A stretch of 64,000 nt of DNA, taken from the NCBI GenBank assembly GCA_037953745.1, contig JBAKBP010007153.1, positions 1-64,000 on the forward strand, read 5' to 3'. Source of the DNA: Lithodes maja (Eukaryota > Arthropoda > Malacostraca > Decapoda > Lithodidae). This document shows, piece after piece, positions 11,846-21,651 of the stretch (the stretch's first letter is position 1; each line of letters starts with the position of its first letter). The notes beneath the pieces were generated by a model. It was not told the DNA's origin. It worked only from the letters and a program-made list of their open reading frames with translations, and did no database searches. Both the position numbers and the translations under genes were made by a program.

Positions 11846-12181
11846 TTAAGGGGAGGTTTTTAGTTACTTCGCTAGACCTCCATCAAGCTTAACATTACAG
11901 CCCCTAGACCCCCTTTCAAGATAAATTTGTGCATTTTTCGGTAGAAAAATGTCCCGGCCGAAGGCCGGTTCCTCTTGCATTACAGGCTCGCTATCGCTCG
12001 CCAGGAAAAAATCGACACCTAAATGGCACGAAAAGTCTTAAAATTGACAGAAATGGGGCGAAAGTTCTTAAAATCATCAAAACAATGGGGCGAACGTCTT
12101 TAAATTAGCAAAGCAATGGGGCTAAACATGAGGGAGAAAGGAGTCAAGAAAAAACTCCCTCAAGTAGAAATCTCCCCTTAA
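11846..12181 (+). mobile_element. TTAA-flanked MITE, family M, copy 6
   Basis: The cleanest short copy: TTAAGGGGAGGTTTTTAG at the left, ATCTCCCCTTAA at the right, with a 328-bp body. The core GGCTCGCTATCGCTCGCC lies near 11984. It is a good reference for the family. Confidence 0.8.
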
Positions 12182-12337
12182 GCGTTATCCCCCAAAATAC
12201 ACAGGAAAACCAAAATCGAAGGTTTTGAGGCAAACTAATAAGTGATGGCAGCAGTAGTAAACAAAGCTGATAAACAAGGTGGTAGTAAACAATTAGTGGG
12301 GGTGACAAGTAGAAGGGCGAGGGGAGGAGGGCTTCTG

Positions 12338-12340
<3 letters not shown>

Positions 12341-12404
<64 letters not shown>
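12341..12404. repeat. (CT)n microsatellite
   Basis: About 32 CT units. A poly(T) tract follows at about 12466-12485. Confidence 0.96.
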
Positions 12405-12408
<4 letters not shown>

Positions 12409-12572
12409 CACATTCACAGAGAAGAAGAAAATAGTAGAAACAAAAAGATAAAGACAACAAATAGATTTTTTTTTTTTTTTTTTTTATTTAAATAGATAGA
12501 TAAGAGTATTCTCACGAGAGTAAGTCACACTATACTTGCTTGGTAATATTTGAACTCCTCCCTCCTCCTCCT

Positions 12573-12751
12573 GGGAGGAGGTTGAATTCATCAACCTCTG
12601 GGACAACTTCTACAACCAGCCTACTCTGTTCCGCAAGGATGGCACTCATCTAAACCCTGTGGGTTCAGCACGCATGGGTCGTCTCCTACACGAAGCAGTC
12701 CGCAGCCATGGATCAAAAAACGCCATCCGAGAAGAAGCAGCAGTGACATAA
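12573..12751 (+). pseudogene. ORF1 esterase C-terminal fragment (element C)
   Basis: The frame reads EFINLWDNFY, then RKDGTHLNPVG, then GRLLHEAV, and stops at 12749. The DGTHLNPVG block is the Asp/His box of SGNH/GDSL-type esterases, and an esterase domain is known in ORF1 proteins of CR1-group elements. The N-terminal part with the catalytic Ser is missing because of 5' truncation. Confidence 0.65.
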
Positions 12752-12834
12752 ATCATCCAACGCCAAGAAAAAAACAGAGGCAACCGAGGACCACCAGCGA
12801 TAAGGACCGAAGACAGCGAGGACCGAGGACAGCC

Positions 12835-14130
12835 ATGAACATAAATGTAGATCCGACAAGAACCAAAAATATTATTAAAGAGCGTTCCGTGAGTTTTAAA
12901 ATAACAAATTTAAAGGTTTTCTATGCAAACGCTCGTAGCATACGCAATAAATTTTCAGATTTAGAGGAGCTAGTGTTTACAGAAAATTATGATGTGATTG
13001 GCATAACAGAATCTTGGCTCAATACAGAAGATAGAGTTTTTTAGCAGAGTATTCACTTCCCGGTTATGTAATGTTTGAGAAAAGCCGAATAAATCGAAAT
13101 GGAGGTGGCGTTTTACTTTATATCAAAGAAAGTCTTAACCCTACCCTCTTGTCAAAACCTCAAATTGTGAACGTCGACGCATCTTTTGTGCTAATAAAGA
13201 ATAATAAAGGTACAAAAAATAATACTTGCATAAATATACAGACCTCCAGCTCAATCAGTGCAAACTGACCGAGAAATTTACGAACAAATTGCAGATGTAA
13301 GTAATTCACAAGATACCGTAATTTTTGGCGACTTTAATTTACCTGTGACCAAGTGGGGCGATACCCTTACTTCACATTCCGGACATGACTTGTATACGAA
13401 CTTGCAAGAGAGTTCGCTTTATCAATTTGTTCGAACGCCGACCCGTGGTAATAACGTTCTTGACATTGTACTTGCAACAAAAGAAGAATTAATAGAGAAT
13501 TTGAATGTTGGTGATGAATTCAGTAACAGCGACCATCGTACGATAACTTTCACTTTAAATTTTACTAGTAACGAACCAAATAGTAGCATCGAAAAAGTCC
13601 CTAATTTCAAGAAAGCAAACTTCCATAAACTTAGAGCTATGTTTAAAGAAACTGACTGGAGCTTTTTAATTAACAATAACGACATAAATACATCTTGGAA
13701 GTTATTCGAAACCACTTACCTAAAAGCAGTGCAAGACTGCATACCATCGAAAATACGGCGTCCAGGCCATAATAATAAGCCCAAATGGTGGAATAAAGAT
13801 ATTTCAACTGCCCTGCTTGCCAAAAAAATTGCTAATGATAGATTAAAATCTTCACAAAATGACGAAGAACGGGTGAAATTTGTAGAGCTACGACGCAAAG
13901 CCAAAAAGTTAATTAAGCAAAGTAAAAAGACCTTAGAGTTACATATTGCGAATCAAAGTAAAACAAACCCGAAAGAATTCTATAGTTATATCAGAAAGAA
14001 AAAAGTAGTTACTTCAACTGTTGGACCGTTAGTCGATGAAAATGGAGAATACACCAAAGACGAAGTACAAATGAGTAATGCCCTGAATACCCTTTTTGCA
14101 TCAGTTTTTTACAACAGAAGACCTCAGTGA
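12835..14130 (+). pseudogene. ORF2 endonuclease and linker, frameshifted (element C)
   Basis: It opens with VFYANARSIRNKFSDLEEL and VIGITESWL, the N-terminal signature of non-LTR endonucleases. The frame shifts near 13040 (in a T run) and again near 13240. After that come VIFGDFNLP, RTPTRGNNVLDIV and FSNSDHRTI. GDFN and SDH are conserved endonuclease blocks. A Lys/Arg-rich linker (WWNKDIS ... KSKKTLEL ... NPKEFYSYI) leads toward the RT. Frames break again at about 14110. The product would nick target DNA to prime reverse transcription, but this copy cannot encode it intact. Confidence 0.85.
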
Positions 14131-15716
14131 TATCCCTACACCATCGCCGATTCAGATTGATAATTCAGATGTTTTAAGCAATATCACCGTTACAGAGAGA
14201 GAAGTATTGAATTGTTTAGATAAACTCAAGGTAAAATAAAACGCCTGGACCTGATACAATCTCGCCTAGAGTTCTAAAGGAAGCTAAGGATGAGCTCTCC
14301 AAACCACTGACATTACTATTCAATAAATCCTTGCAGTCTGGAACTATGCCTGATCAGTGGAAGCTAGCCAACGTAACACCGATATTCAAAAAAGGCAGCA
14401 AATCCCTACCCAGTAACTATCGTCCAATTAGCTTAACCTCAGTTGTATGCAAAATGCTAGAAACGGTCATACGAGACAGACTCGTAAATCACTTAGAGGA
14501 AAAATAACATACTTAAAGATACTCAACACGGCTTTCGTAAAAAACGTTCCTGTTTAACAAACCTCTTAGACTTCTTCCACGATATCCTCAACCTCTACGA
14601 TGAGAGTAAAGCTGTAGATATTATATACCTTGATTTTCAAAAGGCCTTTGACAAAGTTCCCCACAAACGTTTTACTGCTAAAACTAAAAGCGCATGGAAT
14701 ACAAGACGGTGTGTTGAAATGGATAGAAAATTGGCTCAGCGACAGAAAGCAAAGAGTAGTCATAAACGGTAAGGCATCTAAATGGACCAATGTAAGTAGC
14801 GGGGTACCCCAGGGATCGGTACTAGGACCAATTCTCTTTCTAATTTACATCAACGACATAGATGAGGGTCTCACCTGCACAATCTCAAAATTTGCTGACG
14901 ATACAAAAATTGCAAATAGCGTACTCTCAAAAGAACAAGTTGACGATATGCAACACAATCTAGATAAATTGTCATGTTGGGCCCAAATTTGGCAAATGAG
15001 TTTCAATGCGGATAAATGTAAAGTACTACATATCGGATACCTAAATGAGAAAGCAAACTATTCGATGAATGGCACTCAGCTTAAGAATGTAAACGGAGAA
15101 ACCGATCTGGGAGTAACAATATCGAGTAACCTAAAACCGAGTCAACAATGTTCAGAAGTTGTTAAGAAGGCAAACAAAATAATTGGCTTTATAGGCAGGT
15201 CATTTGAGCAAAAATCAAAGACGTTATCCTAACCCTTTACAATTCCTTAGTCCGCCCTCTTCTGGAATACTGCGTTCAATCCTGGTGCCCTTATTACCAA
15301 AAAGATATAAACAAGCTAGAACGAGTTCAACGTAGAGTTACCAAAATGATACCTAGCCTAAAGAACAAACCATACGAAGAGCGTCTTAGAGAAGTAAATC
15401 TATTTCCTTTAACCCAGCGCAGATTAAGAGGTGACTTAATCAAGTGTTCAAAATCATCAAAGGCATCGACAATATGAACTGTAGTAAGTACTTCACTATC
15501 GACCAATCTAATTACACGCGGGGAAACGGTTGCAAAATTATTGGTAAATCTTTAAACTCACACGAATCTAAGAATTTCTTCTTCAATCGAGTTGTCAACT
15601 TGTGGAATGGGCTTCCCCGAAACGTTATAGACTGCATCACCGTTGATTCATTTAAACTCCGCCAAGACAAATATCTCGCATCAAACCCGCGACTGACTGC
15701 GTTTGTAAATGAATAA
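14131..15716 (+). pseudogene. ORF2 reverse transcriptase, frameshifted (element C)
   Basis: RT blocks in order are PGPDTISPRVLKEAKDEL, SNYRPISLTSVVCKMLE, QHGFRKKRSCLTNLL, IIYLDFQKAFDKVPH, SGVPQGSVLGP and SKFADDTKIAN (the FADD catalytic box). They are followed by the thumb-like segments DKCKVLHIG and TDLGVTISSNLKP, then [17 protein letters not shown]. Frame changes occur at about 14232, 14505, 14670, 15230 and 15448. The final frame stops at 15716 after LRQDKYLASNPRL. A 3' UTR of about 370 bases follows. Confidence 0.88.
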
Positions 15717-16109
15717 CTTTATTTTATCCCCCCCTCAGTTACTAACCCATCTGTCCCCTACTAACTTCCCTAATCCTGCCACGGACATTAGTTCCAGGGC
15801 AGTAATTCCCTTTCCAATGTTTCCTTACCCACTCTAAACCACTGTTTGGACACTTGATCCTCAGTGTTTTGGAGGACAAGCAACCTAGAAGGGTCACTAG
15901 ATCTGTTGTTGCTTGATTTCCTTTGTACTCCTTCCTTTGTACTCCTCCTCCACTACCACCAACCTTTCTTACATCGCCGCACTACCACTCTTACTATTAC
16001 TCTTTTTCTTTTATTATCTTCTTACACACTATTAACTTTGCCCGCGTCTCTCCCTTCTACCTTTTACCCATCTGTTCTCATCTATTGTATTCTCACGATA
16101 AATCACAAC

Positions 16110-16140
16110 ACACCACACACACACACACACACACACACTT
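16110..16140. repeat. Short (CA)n microsatellite
   Basis: A CA run of about 14 units lies just outside the right end of element C. The stretch to 16450 shows no gene. Confidence 0.8.
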
Positions 16141-16452
16141 ACACCTTTTCTCCCATTCATTCTTTTTTTCCTCTCATTTCCAGACACTATTTCTATTCCT
16201 CACTCTCACACTTATTGACAGGAAAATTATAGTGAATGCGACAGCGAATGATAATAAAGTAAAGTATTCTGTTTTCCTCTTGACTCAATTATTAAGCTAA
16301 CAAATTAGCAATGTCAAAATTAGTCATGATACAAATAATAAATTAGTATCAAAATAAAGATAATAACAATAATGATAGTATTATATCGAGTGACACCAAA
16401 TTTTAAATAGATTTGCTTTATATCACTTTTCGCTTATCAAATTTCCTCGTTT

Positions 16453-16454
16453 AT

Positions 16455-16514
<60 letters not shown>
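16453..16514. repeat. (CT)n microsatellite
   Basis: About 30 CT units. Confidence 0.96.
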
Positions 16515-16516
<2 letters not shown>

Positions 16517-16590
16517 ATTTAGTGAGACACTAGGAGGGGGTTTGGGCGGAAATATGACGAGAACTCCATTACCCAGCAATATTGTGTGGA

Positions 16591-16592
<2 letters not shown>

Positions 16593-16664
<72 letters not shown>

Positions 16665-16676
16665 CTCTCTCTCTCT
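16593..16676. repeat. (CA)n followed by (CT)n
   Basis: About 34 CA units, then 7 or 8 CT units and a T run. The tract adjoins the 3' end of the minus-strand RT fragment. Confidence 0.95.
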
Positions 16677-16689
16677 GTTTTTTTTTATA

Positions 16690-18059
16690 CACAATGTACA
16701 AGTTACTATCTACCTATGTCACCTATGTGGAGTTCGCCACTCTTGCTAGTGGCACCGAAGAGCGCACCGCCCTTCGTTGTTGTTTGATAATTGGTGCAGC
16801 AGACTATTCGAAGAAGTGGAGCGCACCCTTGTGAAGATGGGCTCGTCTGGCACTTTTTGTAGTTCGACATCGAGAGCTCTCTTGAAGCTGTCTAACGAGA
16901 CACCTCTCATGTCTCTCACTCGCCGCGGGAGTTTGTTGAAGAGACGTGCTCCTCTATGTGATAACCAGCCCTCTCGCAGAGAGCCCATAGCCCCCCGATT
17001 TATCATCTTGGGGATCTCGCATTCCCAGCCTCTCCTATCATTGAATTTCATTGCTATTGGTGTATGTAGATTTGGTACAATACCCTCTGCGATTTTCCAC
17101 GTATATATTATTAAGTATCGTTCCCTTCTACGTTCCAACGAATATAGTTTGAGTGATTTTAAGCGATCCCAATAGTGTAACTGTTTTACTGAGTTTATAA
17201 TTATGTGAGGTGAAGTTCCTTTGTACACTGTCTAAGTCATTAATTTCACCTAATTTGTATGGGGATGCTAATACGTTACAGTATTCTAGCCGCGGTAGCA
17301 CCAGGGATTTGAAGAGTGTTATCATAGGCAATTCACCGCGAGTTCTAAATGTTCGTAGAATCCAACCTGTTAGCCGTTTCGCAGCTGCAACTTTGACCTG
17401 GTTATGTTCTTTGAATCCCATATTTTCAGACATTATCACCCCAAGGTCTTTCACATTGTCTTTACGTTCTATTATGCGATTGGATTCGTTATGAAACTTG
17501 TGCTCTCTTTAACGAAATCCTTATCTCCGTATCGTATTAATTGAAATTTGTCTTCATTAAATTGCATGTTATTTTCCCTGGTCCACTGGAACACCTTATT
17601 TATGTCCTCTTGCAGCCGGCGCGTGTCTTCCTGTGTCTTTACTATCATACTCAGTTTCGTGTCATCCGCAAAGGAGGATACTGTACTGTGTCTTGTGTTG
17701 GCATCTATGTCACTTATTAGAATGAGGAAAAGAAGAGGCGCCTAGTACTGTTTCTTGGGGAACTGAGCTTTTGACGTCTGAAGGCTCAGATGTTACTTGG
17801 CTCACTGCTACTGATTGTTTTCGGTTCACGAGGAAGTATATCCACCTTCCGATTTTACCTGTCATCCCTTTTGCTTTAAGTTTGTGTGCAATAATACCGT
17901 GATCACATTTATCGAAAGCCTTAGCAAAATCGGTGTAGATGACGTCCACGTTTTTCTTTTCTTCTAGGGATTTAAGAATTCTGTCGTAGTGTTCCAGTAG
18001 TTGCGAGAGACACGATCTTCCCTGTCATGTTATCTTGCGAACAATATAATCTTGGAATC
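16690..18059 (-). pseudogene. 5'-truncated non-LTR retrotransposon RT fragment (CR1/L2-like)
   Basis: On the minus strand, from 18059 downward, the pieces are GRSCLSQLLEHYD, VDVIYTDFAKAFDKCDHGI and VLGASS (a decayed VPQGTVLGP). Then come SSFADDTKLSM (the FADD box), MKDLGVIMSENMGFKEH, LPRLEYCNVLASPYKLGEIN and SLERRRERYLIIYTWKI. FNKLPRRVRDMRGVSLDSF and PDEPIFTRVRSTSSNSLLHQ are near the C-terminus. At least four frames are involved, so it is inactive. The 3' end has an A-rich tail beside (CA)n/(CT)n repeats. The element differs from the CR1-group copies A, B and C. Confidence 0.8.
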
Positions 18060-18274
18060 TTAACCCCTTTAGGATCATGACGCGTTTTCACAGTTTATTA
18101 TGTCTATAATTAGACGATTTTATACAGCTTAGGAAGGATCTGTGGGCATTAAAAAAGGTAAAAACTGTCTCAATTGACCCTCTGACTTCCGTATACTCTT
18201 CTTAATCCAAATAAAATCGTAAAATGATAGCCAGAATAAACTGCCAACACGCGTCATGGTCCTCAATGGGTTAA
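18060..18274. mobile_element. Palindromic TTAA MITE, CCCC-end family, copy P1
   Basis: A body of 207 bases lies between TTAA at 18060-18063 and TTAA at 18271-18274. The ends are inverted: CCCCTTTAGGATCATGACGCG at the left, CGCGTCATGGTCCTCAATGGG at the right. Internal ATTAGACGATTTTATACAG is partly mirrored by AAATCGTAAAATGATAGCC. TTAA duplication with a CCC terminus is the pattern expected of piggyBac-mobilised non-autonomous elements. A sister copy is at 33624. Confidence 0.78.
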
Positions 18275-18534
18275 TTGGCCACTTGCGAGTTTCAGTCTAT
18301 AAGGAAGTTGGAGCTGTAGACATCGATAATTAACAGAATTATCACCTAAATTGCGGTTGTAGTGTTTATATAAATACATAAAACTCGATTAAACATACTT
18401 TTTATCCATTAGAAACATACACTATTATTGTATTTCTGCTTAATTAATATCGATGTTCATGGCTCCAACTTCCTTAATATCGATGTTCACGGCTCCAACT
18501 TCCTTATAGACCAAAACTCGCAAGTGGTCAATTC
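18273..18534. mobile_element. Foldback MITE with about 60-bp inverted arms
   Basis: The left arm (AATTGGCCACTTGCGAGTTT through AAGTTGGAGC and ACATCGAT) returns inverted at about 18471-18534. The inner part of the right arm, ATCGATGTTCAYGGCTCCAACTTCCTT, is duplicated in tandem (about 18448 and 18480). It abuts the P1 element and shares the TTAA at 18271-18274. It has no coding capacity. Confidence 0.7.
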
Positions 18535-18837
18535 AATAAACTGTGTTGCATAATATTACGGCCAAAAAATATATATTTTGTACCCATTTACAACTTTATT
18601 ATTTTCTCAGTACCGGTAACAGTTATTGCATCGAAATGTATTATTATTTGCCAGCATCCACATAGGCTATCAAGTCAACCAGACAGACAGGCAGGCAGTC
18701 AGTCAGTCAGCCTGTCTGTATGTCTGTCTCTCATTTGTTGACAGCAATGCGTACATGAATGGTACCGTATCAAAAAGGAGATAACAATTTTGAGTTGAAT
18801 TATGTGTTTTGGCCATTTACAGTAGAATGCGTTTCCT
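18535..18837. other. Unassigned spacer with CAGT/CTGT-rich patch
   Basis: AT-rich sequence with an imperfect ACAGACAGGCAGGCAGTCAG / CTGTCTGTATG inverted patch at about 18683-18730. No gene is seen. Confidence 0.4.
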
Positions 18838-19855
18838 GCAATGTAATGGTAAACGCTGTTACTGTATATACCATCAATGTAATGTTAAACGCTGTTACTG
18901 TATATACCATCAATGTAATGTTAAACGCCGTTACTGTATATACCATCAATGTAATGTTAAACGCCGTTACTGTATATACCATCAATGTAATGTTAAACGC
19001 CGTTACTGTATATACCATCAATGTAATGTTAAACGCCGTTACTGTATATACCATCAATGTAATGTTAAACGCTGTTACTGTATATACCATCAATGTAATG
19101 TTAAACGCTGTTACTGTATATACCATCAATGTAATGTTAAACGCCGTTACTGTATATACCATCAATGTAATGTTAAACGCCGTTACTGTATATACCATCA
19201 ATGTAATGTTAAACGCCGTTACTGTATATACCATCAATGTAATGTTAAATGCCGTTACTGTATATACCATCAATGTAATGTTAAACGCTGTTACTGTATA
19301 TACCATCAATGTAATGTTAAACGCTGTTACTGTATACACCATCAATGTAATGTTAAACGCTGTTACTGTATATACCATCACTGTAATGTTAAACGCTGTT
19401 ACTGTATATACCATCAATGTAATGTTAAACGCTGTTACTGTATATACCATCAATGTAATGTTAAACGCTGTTACTGTATATACCATCAATGTAATGTTAA
19501 ACGCTGTTACTGTATATACCATCAATGTAATGTTAAACACTGTTACTGTATATACCATCAATGTAATGTTAAACGCTGTTACTGTATATACCATCACTGT
19601 AATGTTAAACGCTGTTACTGTATATACCATCAATGTAATGTTAAACGCTGTTACTGTATATACCATCAATGTAATGTTAAACGCTGTTACTGTATAAACC
19701 ATCAATGTAATGTTAAACGCTGTTACTGTATATACCATCAATGTAATGTTAAACGCTGTTACTGTATATACCATCAATGTAATGTTAAACGCTGTTACTG
19801 TATATACCATCAATGTAATGTTAAACGCTGTTACTGTATAATTATACCATCAATG
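18838..19855. repeat. 36-bp minisatellite, block 1
   Basis: About 28 head-to-tail copies of a 36-base unit starting AATGTTAAACGCTGTTACTG and ending TATATACCATCAATGT. Variants cluster: consecutive units near 18925-19065 and 19141-19225 carry CGCCGTT, whereas others carry CGCTGTT. This implies local amplification. Because 36 is a multiple of 3, all six frames stay open for hundreds of codons; these are not genes. Confidence 0.97.
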
Positions 19856-20392
19856 TTGTTGTTGTTGTTGTTGTTCCCCAGGCTGTCTGGCCGAACAGCC
19901 CCAAGGTCTCGAGCAAGGCCAAGGCCATAAACGAGCACCCCCACAAAATCCTCCCTGCTTACCACTAACAAAGCCCGGGTGACCGAAGCCACTCCAAGGC
20001 AGGGAGCTGAGGAAGGTGCGGAAATGCCCGGGAAACCAAAGCCCCACCCAAGGCCCTGTGCCCCTCAGCAATTATGAAGGGAAAGTTGAGGGGTAAGGGG
20101 AAAATGTGACGCTTTGGCTCCCAATCTGCCAACTTCTAGGTTGGCAGTAGGGAGGTCAATCCACGGAAAAGACGCCGCCACTTGAGATCTAGAAGATATA
20201 TAATTAAAGGAACAGTCAGAGTAAGCTATGGGTATGGCAGAGATCGCTCAGTTCTCACTCGGATAGACCAGCCCATCACCACATGACTAGAACCCAATCC
20301 TCTCAGCATCAGCTAGGAAAGGCCCTAGAAAGCCGCCTTTGGCGGGGGGATAGCTCCCCTATTTCAACTCCTTTCGGGGTTGGGCACCCGCC
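19856..20392 (-). mobile_element. Retroposon with (CAA)n tail, full-length copy, inside the minisatellite
   Basis: Read on the minus strand it starts at 20392 with GGCGGGTGCCCAACC and ends at 19856 with a (CAA)n tail preceded by GGGGAA. TCAATG occurs immediately left (19850-19855) and right (20394-20399) and is the likely target-site duplication. A second copy at 34557-34966 shares about 410 bases but lacks the first 127 or so. I see no good pol III A/B boxes and no RT frame, so it is a non-autonomous SINE-like or LINE-remnant element. The family name is unknown to me. Confidence 0.8.
20321..20392 (-). ncRNA. Highly structured 5' end of the retroposon, possible HDV-like self-cleaving fold
   Basis: Numbered from 20392 on the minus strand, nt 1-6 (GGCGGG) pair with nt 47-52 (CCCGCC). 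GCCC at 8-11 can pair with GGGC at 68-71. GGG at 35-37 pairs with CCC at 44-46, and AAAG at 53-56 pairs with CUUU at 61-64. The junction CUA (65-67) follows that last stem. Nt 12-28 can form a separate GAAA-capped hairpin. The order matches a nested double pseudoknot starting at nucleotide 1, as in HDV-like ribozymes at retrotransposon 5' ends. I could not identify the P1.1 pairs, so this is a hypothesis. Confidence 0.25.
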
Positions 20393-21560
20393 GTCAATGT
20401 AATGTTAAACGCTGTTACTGTATATACCATCAATGTAATGTTAAACGCTGTTACTGTATATACCATCAATGTAATGTTAAACGCTGTTACTGTATATACC
20501 GTCAATGTAATGTTAAACGCTGTTACTGTACAGTATATACCATCAATGTAATGTTAAACGCTGTTACTGTATATACCATCAATGTAATGTTAAACGCTGT
20601 TACTGTATATACCATCAATGTAATGTTAAACGCTGTTACTGTATATACCATCAATGTAATGTTAAACGCTGTTACTGTATATACCATCAATGTAATGTTA
20701 AACGCTGTTACTGTATATTCCATCAATGTAATGTTAAACGCTGTTACTGTATAAACCATCAATGTAATGTTAAACGCTGTTACTGTATATACCATCAATG
20801 TAATGTTAAACGCTGTTACTGTATATACCATCAATGTAATGTTAAACGCTGTTACTGTATAAACCATCAATGTAATGTTAAACGCTGTTACTGTATATAC
20901 CATCAGTGTAATGTGAAACGCTGTTACTGTATATACCATCAATGTAATGTTAAACGCTGTTACTGTATATACCATCAATGTAATGTTAAACGCTGTTACT
21001 GTATATACCATCAATGTAATGTTAAACACTGTTACTGTATATACCATCAATGTAATGTTAAACACTGTTACTGTATATACCATCAATGTAATGTTAAACA
21101 CTGTTACTGTATATACCATCAATGTAATGTTAAACGCTGTTACTGTATATACCATCAATGTAATGTTAAACGCTGTTACTGTATATACCATCAATGTAAT
21201 GTTAAACGCTGTTACTGTATATACCATCAATGTAATGTTAAATGCTGTTACTATATATACCATCAATGTAATGTTAAACGCTGTTACTGTATATACCATC
21301 AATGTAATGTTAAACGCTGTTACTGTATATACCATCAATGTAATGTTAAACGCTGTTACTGTATATACCATCAATGTAATGTTAAACGCTGTTACTGTAT
21401 ATACCATCAATGTAATGTTAAACGCTGTTACTGTATATACCATCAATGTAATGTTAAACGCTGTTACTGTATATACCATCAATGTAATGTTAAACGCTGT
21501 TACGATATATACCATCAATGTAATGTTAAACGCTGTTACTGTATATACCATCAATGTAAT
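20393..21560. repeat. 36-bp minisatellite, block 2
   Basis: About 32 further copies of the same 36-base unit, in register with block 1 across the retroposon. One unit near 20529 has a 5-base insertion. Three consecutive units near 21024-21110 carry CACTGTT, another local amplification cluster. The array ends abruptly at CAATGTAAT before unique sequence. Confidence 0.97.
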
Positions 21561-21651
21561 CCGGAGCCCTATATAGTACCGTATCTGGGACTCTGGTGTG
21601 CCTTGGTAATGGTCTCCGAGTACACACAAATATATATATATATATATATAT

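Larger units (their letters stand above)
12506..16098 (+). mobile_element. CR1-group non-LTR retrotransposon C, 5'-truncated and decayed
   Basis: It contains, in order, the C-terminal end of an ORF1 esterase, an apurinic-type endonuclease and a reverse transcriptase, then a 3' UTR. All coding parts are on the plus strand. GTATTCTCACGA occurs at 12506-12517 and again at 16087-16098, and is a candidate 12-bp target-site duplication. If so, the insertion is 12518-16086. Many frameshifts make it inactive. Amino-acid motifs place it with CR1/L2-type elements, but the clade is not resolved by eye. Confidence 0.8.

Noticed and set aside
20321..20392. Hammerhead ribozyme at the retroposon 5' end
   Set aside because: The CTGATGAG core is absent; the stem order fits an HDV-like topology better.
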